64,000 nt of DNA from Arthrobacter gandavensis (GCF_015355785.1 NZ_JADKYW010000006.1:392936-456935), one strand, 5' to 3'. Numbered from the stretch's first letter, positions 1 to 8,444 are shown. Notes: generated by a model from the sequence alone, not told the origin. Numbers and translations: made by a program.

Positions 1-164
1 CCGCCTGCCCGCTGACCGATGTCCTCGAAGAGCAGACCGCCAAGGCCCTTGACGGCATTGTCGACGACTTCCGGCTGAACTGGGTGTGGATGCCGCCGTG
101 GGGACCTGAGAAGATCACCGACGACGGCCGCGACCAGATGCGGGCCCTCGGCTTCAACATCTAG
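1..164 (+). CDS. Metal-sulfur cluster assembly factor (DUF59/SufT-like), 3' part only
   Basis: An open frame enters from the left edge at base 3 and ends at TAG 162-164, giving the last 53 residues. The tail contains WVWMPPWGPEKITDDGRDQM and ends ALGFNI, which resembles the C-terminus of actinobacterial DUF59/SufT-type proteins that close the suf operon. These small proteins help mature or deliver Fe-S clusters. The N-terminal half, including the conserved DPE region, lies outside the window, so the family call rests on the tail alone. It converges on bioN with 25 bp between the stop codons. Confidence 0.6.
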   Translation, partial: ACPLTDVLEEQTAKALDGIVDDFRLNWVWMPPWGPEKITDDGRDQMRALGFNI

Positions 165-189
165 CCGGACCCGGCGTTAAGGCAGCGGG

Positions 190-810
190 TCAGTCCCTGT
201 CCGGCTCACCAATGCCGCGTGCCGCCAGCGCCTCTCCGGTCTGCTGGGCGTAGGCCACGGCGCGGATCACCACCGGCACGGCCAGCGCGCGGGGACTGCG
301 TTCGAGCCCCCTTGCCTTCGCGGAATTCCGGACATCCGCGGCCGAACCCAGCAGGTAGGGGACACTGCGCAGCATCACGGCCAGCGCCAGCCCGAACCGT
401 TCCGGATCCGCCCCAAAAATCCGCAGCGGCCGCACCAGCCCCACCACGCCGTCGAGCAGCCGGGGCACCGGGACGGTGAGCACCAGGAGCCGGGCAGCCA
501 GCACGCTGACCAGGATGTTGCCGGTTACTGCCACCGCCGTCCACACTCCGGCCTGCCAGAGCTGGAATCCGCCGAGGATCAGCAGCACCGGCCACATCAG
601 GCGCAGCGGCAGCAGGAGTTCACGCAACAGCCCGGCCCCGGCGTAGGCCAGCACGGTGAGCAGCGCACCAGCTCCCGTCGCCGACGGATGCGCAGCAGCC
701 AGCATGGCAAGTGAGCCCAGGACGACGCCGGCCGCCTTCAGTCCCAGCGGCGCCCGGTGCACCGGGCTGTTGCCGGGCCGGTAGGCGCCGAGCTCCAGGC
801 TCCTCCTCAC
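190..810 (-). CDS. bioN: Biotin ECF transporter T component (BioN, CbiQ-like membrane protein)
   Basis: 206-residue hydrophobic protein with about five membrane segments, the usual size for the EcfT/BioN scaffold subunit. It couples the ATPase to the substrate-binding BioY in a group I ECF transporter. The C-terminal cytoplasmic part has the two Ala-Arg-Gly-type coupling motifs of EcfT proteins: AKARGLE and AARGIGE. The frame is open further upstream into bioM, but GTG 808-810 is chosen because GGAG lies 7 nt before it and the start falls just after the bioM stop (815). An alternative GTG at 825 has no ribosome site. It is the last gene of bioY-bioM-bioN and is presumably cotranscribed. Confidence 0.85.
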   Translation of the reverse strand: MRRSLELGAYRPGNSPVHRAPLGLKAAGVVLGSLAMLAAAHPSATGAGALLTVLAYAGAGLLRELLLPLRLMWPVLLILGGFQLWQAGVWTAVAVTGNILVSVLAARLLVLTVPVPRLLDGVVGLVRPLRIFGADPERFGLALAVMLRSVPYLLGSAADVRNSAKARGLERSPRALAVPVVIRAVAYAQQTGEALAARGIGEPDRD

Positions 811-814
811 CGGC

Positions 815-1534
815 TCACTCCGCACGCAGTCCGGTGGGCTCCCCGGCCGCGAGCCGCCGGTAGGCCGCGATGCTCTCGCCGGGCGGACCGTCCTGCACAA
901 TCCTTCCGCCATCGACCACCAGTACCCGCTGCGCATCGGCGGCGAAGTCCAGGTCATGGGTGGTGTAGATGACCTGCTGGGAGAGGCCGGCCAGGATGGT
1001 CCGCAGCCGCGCAGTGTTGCGCAGGTCCAGCAGCGTGCTTGGTTCATCGGCCACGAGGATGTCCGGTTCCGTTGCCAATACGGCAGCCAGCGCCATCAGC
1101 TGCCGCTCACCACCGGACAGGTCATAGATGCTGCGGTCGGCCAGGCCCAGCAGGCCAAAGCGGTCCAGGACGCGCTCCGCCGCGGCCCGGCGTTCAGCTG
1201 CGCTGCGGACAGTGCGCCGCAGCGAGAGTTCGACGTCGTCGCGCCCCGTGGGCATGACCAGCTGGGAGAGCGGGTCGGTGAACACGAACCCCACCCGGCG
1301 CCGGACCAGGGATCCCCGGCGGGCCGTGTCCGCCCCGTCCACGCTGACGCTGCCGGCGGAAGGCAGCAGCAGCCCGTTGATCAGGCGCAGCAGCGTGGAC
1401 TTGCCGGAGCCGTTGGCGCCGATGACGGCTATCCGGGATTCGCCAAGTTCCAGGGACAAGGGGTGCAGTATGGGAGCCTCTGCGGGACCTGCGTCCGGTG
1501 CCCTGACCTCGGCGGCAAGGAACTGGACGGTCAT
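815..1534 (-). CDS. bioM: Biotin ECF transporter ATP-binding protein (BioM)
   Basis: 239-residue ABC ATPase. It has Walker A GANGSGKST near residue 40, signature LSGGERQ near 140, Walker B LVADEPST near 160 and a switch His in TTHDLD. It supplies ATP hydrolysis to the biotin uptake complex with BioY and BioN, which flank it on the same strand. Its ATG overlaps the bioY stop in an ATGA (1531-1534), so translation is probably coupled. ECF ATPases look alike, and the biotin assignment comes from the bioY neighbour rather than from the protein itself. Confidence 0.88.
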   Translation of the reverse strand: MTVQFLAAEVRAPDAGPAEAPILHPLSLELGESRIAVIGANGSGKSTLLRLINGLLLPSAGSVSVDGADTARRGSLVRRRVGFVFTDPLSQLVMPTGRDDVELSLRRTVRSAAERRAAAERVLDRFGLLGLADRSIYDLSGGERQLMALAAVLATEPDILVADEPSTLLDLRNTARLRTILAGLSQQVIYTTHDLDFAADAQRVLVVDGGRIVQDGPPGESIAAYRRLAAGEPTGLRAE

Positions 1535-2253
1535 GAGCGGTGTGCCCGCGTCCGGCGGGGCTTCATACGCGGAGCCAGCCGGGGGAAGGCGGCGAAGACG
1601 CTCACCGCTACGGCTGCTGCTGCCAGGTTTTTCAGCACGTCCCCGGGCCAGAACGCCATGTCTGCCGTGAGGGCAGCCGGGAAGGAAAGCTTGGCATTGA
1701 GCATGAGCCCGGCGATTCCCAGCGGATGCACTACCAGGAAGCTGGTGCCCAGCCCCGCAGCGAAAAGCACGGCGAACCGCACGCGGCGGATCCGGCCCAG
1801 CAGCACGCGTACGAGCAGACCGACCACCAGCGCCGCCAGCGGGAACGAGAGGAGGTATCCGGCGGAGGGGCGGGCAAGGACCCCGACGCCGGAGGTAAAG
1901 CCGCTAAAGACGGGCAGCCCGGCAAGTCCCGCAGCAAGGTAGAGGCCCACGGCCGCCGCACCGCGGGCCGGACCAAGAACCATGCCGGCGAGGGTCACGG
2001 CCAGGGTCTGCAGCGTGATGGGTACCCCGGCCGCCAGGGGAATCCCGGGAACCAGGGAGAACGCTGCGATCAGCGCGGCGAAGACCGCGATGTAGGACAG
2101 GTCAGCCGCACCCCAACGGCGCCGGGACGCCGCACGCGGCGCCGCACCGCTCGAGCCGCCACCGGTCTCCCGGGAGCTGGGCAGGCTGGAGGCGCTGGTC
2201 TCGGGGGAGGGCACGGGCAGGGACGTGGCTGCTGGCTCAGGGGCGGTGGACAT
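1531..2253 (-). CDS. bioY: Biotin transporter BioY (S component)
   Basis: 240 residues. A Pro/Ser-rich tail of about 45 residues is followed by six hydrophobic segments typical of BioY. The family pattern GP..GA(A)VGLYLAAGLAGLPVF is readable near residues 90-115, with YLLSFPLAALVVG after it. BioY binds biotin in the membrane and works with the ATPase and T subunit encoded directly downstream. The cytoplasmic N-terminal extension is longer than in most BioY proteins, so a later start cannot be excluded, but no better in-frame start with a ribosome site is evident. It is divergent from the ABC-F gene, with about 207 bp between them. Confidence 0.9.
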   Translation of the reverse strand: MSTAPEPAATSLPVPSPETSASSLPSSRETGGGSSGAAPRAASRRRWGAADLSYIAVFAALIAAFSLVPGIPLAAGVPITLQTLAVTLAGMVLGPARGAAAVGLYLAAGLAGLPVFSGFTSGVGVLARPSAGYLLSFPLAALVVGLLVRVLLGRIRRVRFAVLFAAGLGTSFLVVHPLGIAGLMLNAKLSFPAALTADMAFWPGDVLKNLAAAAVAVSVFAAFPRLAPRMKPRRTRAHRS

Positions 2254-2301
2254 TAATGCTCATTTCGTCAGGGTCCTACAGAATGAGTCCTAAGACTCCG
2301 G

Positions 2302-2322
2302 GGAAACCGCCCCGGTGTTTCC
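2302..2322. promoter_or_regulatory. Inverted repeat upstream of bioY (possible operator)
   Basis: GGAAAC (2302-2307) and GTTTCC (2317-2322) form 6-bp arms around a 9-bp spacer, about 50 bp upstream of the bioY start. A second weaker pair, CTCATT (2259-2264) and AATGAG (2282-2287), lies closer to bioY. Biotin uptake genes are commonly repressed by BirA- or BioQ-type regulators, but neither site matches a motif I can name. The role is inferred from position only. Confidence 0.3.
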
Positions 2323-2384
2323 GAGACTAGACCGGCGCCGGGGCGATCTCCTTTGTCGGATTCCTACAATTCTGCTTAAGCCGG

Positions 2385-2390
2385 TAGACT
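2385..2390 (+). promoter_or_regulatory. Candidate -10 element (TAGACT) for the ABC-F gene
   Basis: TAGACT sits 70 bp before the GTG of the ABC-F gene and matches the TANNNT actinobacterial -10 consensus. No good -35 is seen at the expected distance. The resulting leader would be about 60 nt. Confidence 0.4.
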
Positions 2391-2460
2391 TGAAAGGCTG
2401 CCTTCGCAGATTCCGCGCACATAGCGCCCCAATCCATTTCCTCCGAAAGGTCCCTCCTTA

Positions 2461-4059
2461 GTGATTGCCGTATCTGAACTCGAGCTGCGTGCCGGCGCAC
2501 GGCTGCTCATGGAAGCGGTCTCATTCCGTGTGGACAAGGGAGACAAGATCGGGCTGGTGGGCCGCAACGGCGCCGGAAAGACCACGCTCACCAAGGTCCT
2601 GGCGGGAGAAACCCTTCCGGCGGCCGGACACATCAAGCGCACCGGGGACATTGGCTACCTGCCGCAGGATCCCCGCACCCCTGACATGGAACAGCTTGCC
2701 CGGGACCGCATTCTCTCCGCCCGCGGCCTGGATAAGGTCCTGACCGAGCTGAAGAAGTGCCAGGACGAGATGGCCAGCGGTGATCCAAAGGTCTCCGAGA
2801 AAGCGATGAAGCGCTACGACCGGCTCGAAGCGGAGTTCCTGTCCGCCGGCGGTTACGCTGCCGAGTCCGAGGCAGCCACGATCTGCGCGAACCTGGCCCT
2901 GCCGGACCGGCTCCTGAACCAGCCTCTGAAGACCCTCTCCGGCGGCCAGCGCCGCCGCGTGGAACTGGCCCGGATCCTTTACTCGGACGCCGAGACCATG
3001 CTCCTGGATGAGCCCACCAACCACCTCGACGCCGATTCAATCGCCTGGCTGCGTGAGTTCCTGAAGAACCACACCGGCGGCCTGATCGTGATCAGCCACG
3101 ACACCGGCCTGCTTGAAGCGACCGTGAACAAGGTCTTCAGCCTGGACGCCAACCGCGCCACGATCGACATCTACAACATGGACTGGAAGCGCTACAAGGT
3201 CCAGCGTGAGACGGACGAGCGCGCCCGCAAGCGTGAACGCGCCAACACTGAGAAGAAGGCCGGCGCCCTGCTGGCACAGGCCAACAAGATGAAGGCCCGC
3301 GCTTCAGGCGCTTCTGCTGCCCAGAGCATGCTCAAGCGTGTTGACCGGCTGATGAGCGGACTTGACTCGGTGCGCGCCACGGACCGGGTGGCAGCGCTGC
3401 GCTTCCCGGATCCCGCGCCCTGCGGCAAGACCCCCATGATGGCCGAGGGCCTGAGCAAGAGCTACGGCTCCCTGGAGATCTTCACCGACGTAGACCTGGC
3501 CATTGACCGCGGTTCCAAGGTGGTCATCCTGGGTCTGAACGGTGCCGGCAAAACCACCCTGCTGCGCATGCTGGCCGGCGTGGACACTCCGGACACCGGA
3601 CGCATTCTTCCCGGGCACGGACTGAAGATCGGCTATTACGCCCAGGAGCACGAAACCCTGGACACAGACCGCACCGTGCTGGAGAACATGCGCTCCGCGG
3701 CACCGGACATGGATGACGCCGAGGTGCGCAGCGTGCTCGGTTCCTTCATGTTCAGCGGGGATGACGTGGACAAGCCGGCAGGCGTGCTGTCCGGCGGCGA
3801 GAAGACGCGCCTGGCGCTGGCGACGATCGTGGCGTCATCCGCGAACGTTCTCCTGCTGGATGAGCCCACCAACAACCTTGACCCGGCCTCCCGCGAGGAG
3901 ATCCTGGGCGCCCTGAGCAACTACTCCGGCGCCGTCGTCATGGTCAGCCACGATGAAGGCGCCGTGGCGGCCCTGAACCCCGAACGCGTTGTCCTCCTGC
4001 CGGACGGCGATGAGGATCACTGGAACGAAGGTTACCTGGAGCTTGTCACGCTGGCCTAG
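2461..4059 (+). CDS. ABC-F family ATPase (ribosome-associated, EttA/Uup-like)
   Basis: 532 residues with two ABC ATPase domains and no membrane segments. The first domain has Walker A GRNGAGKTT (about 36-44), signature LSGGQRRR and Walker B MLLDEPTNHLD. The second has GLNGAGKTT, LSGGEKTR and LLLDEPTNNLD. Between them lies a charged linker rich in Arg/Lys (about residues 240-300), the P-site tRNA interaction region of ABC-F proteins. These proteins act at the ribosome E site in translation control or antibiotic protection, and the subtype cannot be told here. The GTG at 2461 has GAAAGG about 11 nt upstream. The gene sits in a spot where many Arthrobacter-like genomes place it, downstream of suf genes, here separated by bioYMN. 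Confidence 0.88.
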   Translation: MIAVSELELRAGARLLMEAVSFRVDKGDKIGLVGRNGAGKTTLTKVLAGETLPAAGHIKRTGDIGYLPQDPRTPDMEQLARDRILSARGLDKVLTELKKCQDEMASGDPKVSEKAMKRYDRLEAEFLSAGGYAAESEAATICANLALPDRLLNQPLKTLSGGQRRRVELARILYSDAETMLLDEPTNHLDADSIAWLREFLKNHTGGLIVISHDTGLLEATVNKVFSLDANRATIDIYNMDWKRYKVQRETDERARKRERANTEKKAGALLAQANKMKARASGASAAQSMLKRVDRLMSGLDSVRATDRVAALRFPDPAPCGKTPMMAEGLSKSYGSLEIFTDVDLAIDRGSKVVILGLNGAGKTTLLRMLAGVDTPDTGRILPGHGLKIGYYAQEHETLDTDRTVLENMRSAAPDMDDAEVRSVLGSFMFSGDDVDKPAGVLSGGEKTRLALATIVASSANVLLLDEPTNNLDPASREEILGALSNYSGAVVMVSHDEGAVAALNPERVVLLPDGDEDHWNEGYLELVTLA

Positions 4060-4072
4060 CCCAAGCCGAAGC

Positions 4073-4112
4073 CAGAAAGGCCGCCGCGCCCTCCGGGACG
4101 GCGGCCTTTCTG
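4073..4112. terminator. Bidirectional intrinsic terminator between ABC-F gene and SURF1
   Basis: A perfect 14-bp stem (4073-4086 with 4099-4112) encloses a 12-nt loop. The stem base is CAGAAAGG/CCTTTCTG, which gives T-rich ends on both strands. It lies between convergent genes ending at 4059 and 4153 and can serve both. Confidence 0.85.
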
Positions 4113-4152
4113 CTGTGCCGTGCTGTGTGCGCCGTCCCGTCCGGGCCGGAAC

Positions 4153-5034
4153 CTAGTAGCCCTGGGCGTCCAGGATGGCGTCTTCCTCTTCCTCGCCCGT
4201 GGTTCCGCGGCGCCTGCGCACCGGCCGGGTACGGCGCGGAGCCGGCGCCGCCGAGTGGACCTCTTCGCCGTCGTCGTCGAAGTCATCCTCCTCGTCCTCG
4301 CCGGCCTCGATCAGGTTCCATGCTTCCTGGCGGGCGGCGTAGCCAAACCCGACAAAGAAAAGCAGGCCAAAGGCATACCACTGCAGGGCGTAGGACAGGT
4401 GGGGCCCTTCATCCAGCGCGGGCTTGGGAGCAGCCTCGGGCCGCTCAGCGGGTGCTGGATCCTCGGTGTCCATCAGCCCGTAGGCAGCCTGCTCCAGCGG
4501 GTACCCGGTTTGCTCCTGGTAGATTGCCAGGTCGATAGAGGCCAGCTGGCCCTCCGGTGCACCGCGAAGCAGGGTTGGCTCGGCGGGCTTGATGCGGGCA
4601 GTGACGGTGACTTCGCCCTCAGGAGCGGCAGGGACCTCGTCCGGCCAGCCTGCCTCATTGTTGCCGATAGCCAGCCAGCCGCGGTTGATGACGACGGCGG
4701 TGCCGTCCTGGAGCTTCAGCGGCACCAGGACCTCGTAGCCCGGGCGTCCGTTCAACGGGCGGTTGCGGACAATCCGCTGGTGGGCACTGTCATAGGTACC
4801 TGTCAGCTGGACCGGCAGCCACTCAGCTGACGGGTCGAAGTCCTCGAAGTAGCCGGCCGCCTCCTCGAAGGGAACCGGGTCCGCCGAATAGTTCGCGTCC
4901 ACCCAGCCAATGTCCTCGCGGACGGCATCGCGGCGGTCAAGCTGCCACGTTCCAAGGAACGCGCAGACCGCGGCCAGCGCACACACCAGGACGAACCAGC
5001 CCAGCCAGCGGCTGGAGAGGAGGAACTTGTACAT
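4153..5034 (-). CDS. SURF1 family cytochrome oxidase assembly protein
   Basis: 293 residues. An N-terminal membrane segment (FVLVCALAAVCAFLGTWQL, about 14-32) is followed by an extracytoplasmic region and a second membrane segment near 220-240. The SURF1 hallmarks are visible: GTWQLDRR directly after TM1, VIVNRGW-type text (AVVINRGWLAIG) near 115 and LSYALQWYAFGLLFFVGF at TM2. SURF1 aids haem a insertion or assembly of cytochrome c oxidase subunit I. The cytoplasmic C-terminus is acidic then Arg-rich. The start ATG abuts the stop of the 85-residue gene upstream (no gap), so the three genes 5684 to 4153 are one operon. Confidence 0.88.
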   Translation of the reverse strand: MYKFLLSSRWLGWFVLVCALAAVCAFLGTWQLDRRDAVREDIGWVDANYSADPVPFEEAAGYFEDFDPSAEWLPVQLTGTYDSAHQRIVRNRPLNGRPGYEVLVPLKLQDGTAVVINRGWLAIGNNEAGWPDEVPAAPEGEVTVTARIKPAEPTLLRGAPEGQLASIDLAIYQEQTGYPLEQAAYGLMDTEDPAPAERPEAAPKPALDEGPHLSYALQWYAFGLLFFVGFGYAARQEAWNLIEAGEDEEDDFDDDGEEVHSAAPAPRRTRPVRRRRGTTGEEEEDAILDAQGY

Positions 5035-5292
5035 CTACCGGGTGTCGCTTTCGGTTCCGGCGCTGCCGTTAAGGGGCAGCGTTTCTTTCCACAGGGAACG
5101 GAGCTGCAGGTACTCTTCGAGCCAGGCGCGGTGATCGCCGCAGGCCAGCCAGATCTTCCGGCGCTCGGGCGTATGGATTTTGGGGTTGTTCCACAACAGC
5201 TGCCATTCCGCGTCGGCACGGCAGCCCTTCCTGGAACACCGGGCACGGGCTTCGCCTCCGGCGCCGCCGGATAACTGGTCGAGCAGGTTCAT
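5035..5292 (-). CDS. Small conserved actinobacterial protein with putative zinc site
   Basis: 85 residues. It contains CSRKGC near 19-24 and ACGDH near 50-54, a C-x4-C / C-x2-H set that could bind one zinc ion. It also has several Trp residues (AEWQLLWNNPKIHTPERR, IWLACGDHRAWL). Its start overlaps the DUF3099 stop by 4 nt and its stop touches the SURF1 start, so it is translated within that operon. Proteins of this size and pattern are widespread in actinobacteria, sometimes mislabelled as acetone carboxylase. No function is known to me. The operon setting suggests a link to respiratory chain assembly, which is inference. Confidence 0.75.
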   Translation of the reverse strand: MNLLDQLSGGAGGEARARCSRKGCRADAEWQLLWNNPKIHTPERRKIWLACGDHRAWLEEYLQLRSLWKETLPLNGSAGTESDTR

Positions 5293-5684
5293 GCCTTCGG
5301 CGCCTGCGTTCCGTGGCCGGAAGGTCCGTCGTCGTCGATGATTTCGCCGCTGAGCACCGTGGTGCCGGGGGACTCGGGGGCATCGGAGACGCGGGCCTCA
5401 AGCTGCTGCGGTGCAGGGGCCTCATAGGGGGAGTCCCCGCCAAGATTGCTGCTGTCGCTGCCGCCGTTGGCAATAACGACGGCGAACCACGGCAGCACGA
5501 CGGCGCCCGCAACCACAACCCACAGCATCCAGCCGTGGACAAAGAACAGCAGGAACAGGCACACCATGCGAATACTCATGGACACCGTGTACTTGACCAT
5601 GCGCGCATGCATTTCATCGGTATGCGCCGATCGGGCGTCCGTAATACGCGGAATGCGGGCACCGCGGCGGGTTAGCTTGCTCAT
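5289..5684 (-). CDS. DUF3099 domain membrane protein
   Basis: 131 residues. A basic N-terminus carries ITDARSAHTDEMHARMVKY, then two hydrophobic segments (about 32-50 and 53-72), then a Pro/Ser/Asp-rich cytoplasmic or external tail. The text RITDA..S...DE...R...Y...M..R..CFLL is the DUF3099 pattern found in actinobacteria. First gene of the operon with the small zinc-like protein and SURF1. Function unknown. Confidence 0.8.
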   Translation of the reverse strand: MSKLTRRGARIPRITDARSAHTDEMHARMVKYTVSMSIRMVCLFLLFFVHGWMLWVVVAGAVVLPWFAVVIANGGSDSSNLGGDSPYEAPAPQQLEARVSDAPESPGTTVLSGEIIDDDGPSGHGTQAPKA

Positions 5685-5763
5685 CCCTGGTTCATCGCAG
5701 AATCGTCACTTGGTTATCACTCTCCAAACAGATTCCCCCATTGTCTCACTGCTGCCCGGTAAC

Positions 5764-5791
5764 TTGTAGTTGCCCCCGGCGCCGATAGGAT
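5764..5791 (+). promoter_or_regulatory. Candidate promoter for fabG
   Basis: TTGTAG (5764-5769), a 16-bp spacer and TAGGAT (5786-5791) precede the fabG GTG by about 40 bp. Transcription would start near 5798, leaving a short leader that holds AAGGAT as ribosome site. Confidence 0.5.
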
Positions 5792-5830
5792 CGGTTCCTG
5801 ATGCCCTGCCCCCATACGTAAGGATTTTTT

Positions 5831-6559
5831 GTGCAGAACGATTCCCAGTCCCCGGCCGGCCGCAGTGTCCTCGTCACCGGCGGAAACCGCGGCATAGGCC
5901 TGGCCATCGCCAAGGCGTTCGTCGAAGCGGGGGACAAGGTCGCCATCACCTACCGCAGCGGAGACGTTCCCGAAGGCATGCTCGGCGTGAAGGCAGATGT
6001 CACGGACATGGCCTCCGTCGATGCCGCATTCACGGAGGTCGAAGCCGCGCACGGTCCGGTGGAAGTGCTGGTGGCCAATGCCGGAATCACCCGCGACACC
6101 CTGCTGCTGCGCATGAGCGAAGATGACTTCACCGATGTGGTGGACACCAACCTCACCGGCGCCTTCCGGGTAGTCAAGCGGGCATCCAAGGGGATGCTGA
6201 GACTCCGCCGCGGCCGGGTAGTGCTGATCTCCTCGGTGGTGGGCCTCTACGGTTCCCCGGGCCAGGTCAACTACGCCGCATCGAAGGCGGGGCTGGTGGG
6301 CATCGCCCGCTCCCTGACCCGCGAACTTGGGTCCCGCAACATCACCGCCAACGTGGTGGCTCCCGGGTTCATCGACACCGACATGACGCGGGCCCTCCCG
6401 GAGGACACCCGGAAGGACTACCTGTCCTCGATTCCCGCCGGGCGATTCGCGGAACCGGCGGAGGTTGCGGCCGTAGTCCGCTGGGTCGCAGGTCCGGAAG
6501 CCGGCTACATTTCCGGTGCCGTTATCCCCGTGGACGGCGGACTGGGCATGGGACATTAG
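5831..6559 (+). CDS. fabG: 3-oxoacyl-[acyl-carrier-protein] reductase (FabG/MabA type)
   Basis: 242-residue classical SDR. It has TGGNRGIG cofactor motif (about 16-23), NAG in LVANAGITRD near 85, catalytic Ser in VLISSVVG (near 138) and YAASK (near 151-155). The text GLYGSPGQVNYAASKAGLVG and the C-terminal SGAVIPVDGGLGMGH are typical of FabG/MabA, which reduce 3-oxoacyl-ACP with NADPH in fatty acid elongation. Starts at GTG 5831 with AAGGAT 7 nt upstream. It stands alone, and the next gene on this strand follows after 120 bp. Confidence 0.87.
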   Translation: MQNDSQSPAGRSVLVTGGNRGIGLAIAKAFVEAGDKVAITYRSGDVPEGMLGVKADVTDMASVDAAFTEVEAAHGPVEVLVANAGITRDTLLLRMSEDDFTDVVDTNLTGAFRVVKRASKGMLRLRRGRVVLISSVVGLYGSPGQVNYAASKAGLVGIARSLTRELGSRNITANVVAPGFIDTDMTRALPEDTRKDYLSSIPAGRFAEPAEVAAVVRWVAGPEAGYISGAVIPVDGGLGMGH

Positions 6560-6682
6560 CCCGCCCGCCATGGGTATTCGTTGGAGGTTTCCACCAAGGT
6601 CCGCGCCGGTACGTGCTGGCAGGATGGGATGCAGAGAGCAATTCTTTAGCTATCACGCACAAAGTTTCACAAAGGAGTTCTT

Positions 6683-7426
6683 ATGGGCCAGCTTGAGCAC
6701 AAAGCGGCAATCGTCACCGGATCGTCCCGGGGCATAGGCGCTGAAGTCGCGAAACTGCTCGCCGCCGAGGGTGCCGGCGTCGTTGTCAACTACCGCCAGA
6801 AGGCGCCCCGCGCCAACAAGGTGGTTACCGGCATCGAGGCCGGCGGCGGACGGGCTGTTGCCGTGGGTGCGGACCTGACGTCTGCCGAAGGTCCCGCGGC
6901 GCTGGTTGACGCTGCGCTCGATTCATTCGGCAGCCTGGATGTGCTGGTGCTCAACGCGTCGGGCGGCATGGAAACGGGTGTGGAGGAGGATTACGCACTC
7001 AAGCTCAACCGCGACGCGCAGGTCAATATGCTCAACGCGGCGGCTGCCCGAATGAAGCCGGGCTCCCGGGTGGTCTTCGTGACCAGCCACCAGGCCCACT
7101 TCATCAACGCCGTGCCTACCATGCCGGAGTACGAGCCCGTTGCCCGGAGCAAGCGGGCCGGCGAGGACGCCCTGCGTGCCCGCATCCCGGAGCTGGCGGA
7201 AAACGGGATCACCCTGGTGGTTGTTTCCGGCGACATGATCGAGGGGACCGTCACCGCAACCCTGCTGGACCGGGCCAACCCCGGTGCCATCGAAGCGCGC
7301 CGTGAAGAAGCCGGCCGGCTCTACTCCGTCGAGGAGTTCGCAGCCGAGGTAGCCCGCATGGCCCTTGCGGACGTGCCTACCGGACACACCGAATACGTTG
7401 GCGGAGCGGACTACCTCAGCGCGTAG
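6683..7426 (+). CDS. SDR family protein with altered catalytic site
   Basis: 247 residues with an intact SDR fold signature: TGSSRGIGAEVA near 14 and LVLNASGG near 90. The Ser motif VVFVTSHQAHF is present near 130, but the catalytic YxxxK position reads VARSK (V at -4 from Lys), and the nearest Tyr is three residues further upstream (EYEPVARSK). FabG next door has the canonical YAASK. The protein may be an NAD(P)-binding enzyme using another residue, or a non-reductase. Strong ribosome site AAAGGAG 7 nt before ATG. It converges on serB with only 3 bp between stop codons. Confidence 0.8.
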   Translation: MGQLEHKAAIVTGSSRGIGAEVAKLLAAEGAGVVVNYRQKAPRANKVVTGIEAGGGRAVAVGADLTSAEGPAALVDAALDSFGSLDVLVLNASGGMETGVEEDYALKLNRDAQVNMLNAAAARMKPGSRVVFVTSHQAHFINAVPTMPEYEPVARSKRAGEDALRARIPELAENGITLVVVSGDMIEGTVTATLLDRANPGAIEARREEAGRLYSVEEFAAEVARMALADVPTGHTEYVGGADYLSA

Positions 7427-7429
7427 GTC

Positions 7430-8344
7430 CTAAAGCTTCACGAAGTGCTGAACCACGTCCAGGCTGGGCAGGTTCAACACTGCATCCGCGGCGGCCTGCA
7501 CTGCCGGCTTGGCGTTGAACGCCACGCCCAGTGCGGCCGCCGCAAGCATGTCCAGGTCATTCGCGCCGTCACCGACTGCGATGGTCTGGTCCAGGCGGAT
7601 ACCCAGCTCCGCTGCCCATTCACGGAGAGACTGCGCCTTGACGGCCCGGTCCACCACCTCGCCGGTCACGGTCCCGGTCAGCACGCCGTCCTCAATGCCC
7701 AGCTCGTTGGCGCGGGCGAACGTGAGTTCCAGCGCAGACGCCAGGGGAGCCAGCACCTGGTTGAATCCGCCGGAAACCACCGCGACTGCGTGGCCCGTCG
7801 TGAGGAACGCCTTGACCAGCGCCTCGGCGCCGTCGGAAAGTTCGATCCGGTTGCCCACTTCCGCGATTACGGATTCAGGCAGTCCCGCAAGCGTCTCCAC
7901 GCGGGCGTGGAGGCTTTGCGCAAAGTCCAGTTCCCCGCGCATCGCGGCTTCGGTCACGGCGGCCACCTCCGCCTCACGGCCGGCATGCGCCGCGAGGAGT
8001 TCAATGACCTCCTGCTTGATCAGGGTTGAATCCACGTCCATGACCAGCAGCTTGCGTCCCGGCTCCACCAGCGAAGCGGGAACGACGGCGCTCTGTGCCG
8101 GTGCCGCTCCACCGCCCAGGGCCTCCTTGGCAGCCGAAGCAACGGCAGAGCGCAGGGACGCCAGCCCGCCGTCGTAGGTTACGAACAGTTTCGAAACCAC
8201 GTAGCCGTTCCCCTCGGCGTTCTCCAGCTCAACGATCCGCGCTCCGGTGCCGGCCACGGCCTGCTGGACCCTCCCGAGGTACGCGTCAGCGAGTTCGCGT
8301 CCGTAACTGACAACGCTGTATTCCGGGGAGGTTTCAGGGAACAT
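7430..8344 (-). CDS. serB: Phosphoserine phosphatase SerB
   Basis: 304 residues. An N-terminal region of about 95 residues resembles a degenerate ACT-type domain. The HAD catalytic domain follows: motif I LLVMDVDSTLI (nucleophile Asp near 110), motif II VVSGGFNQ near 205 and motif IV AVGDGANDLDML near 265. It hydrolyses O-phosphoserine in the last step of serine synthesis. The frame is open 20 codons further, but ATG 8344 with GGAAA 7 nt upstream fits the family start better. Divergent from the ABC ATPase at 8459. Confidence 0.9.
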   Translation of the reverse strand: MFPETSPEYSVVSYGRELADAYLGRVQQAVAGTGARIVELENAEGNGYVVSKLFVTYDGGLASLRSAVASAAKEALGGGAAPAQSAVVPASLVEPGRKLLVMDVDSTLIKQEVIELLAAHAGREAEVAAVTEAAMRGELDFAQSLHARVETLAGLPESVIAEVGNRIELSDGAEALVKAFLTTGHAVAVVSGGFNQVLAPLASALELTFARANELGIEDGVLTGTVTGEVVDRAVKAQSLREWAAELGIRLDQTIAVGDGANDLDMLAAAALGVAFNAKPAVQAAADAVLNLPSLDVVQHFVKL

Positions 8345-8444
8345 GCGTGGTTTCCGATCTTTGTGCGGTGTGGACGGCCGGTCTGGGCACAGCCGTGCGG
8401 ACATGCGGCGGCGCCGCGTTTCGCCAACGCGCCTTTCTTTAGCC

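Noticed and set aside
956-1942. 328-codon open frame opposite bioM and bioY
   Set aside because: Shadow of the biotin transporter genes. It runs through both genes and their ATGA overlap, which would be unlikely for a real gene.
2254-2460. Biotin riboswitch or BioQ box before bioY
   Set aside because: No biotin riboswitch class is known, and no sequence resembling the TGAAC-type BioQ motif is present. Only short inverted repeats are seen.
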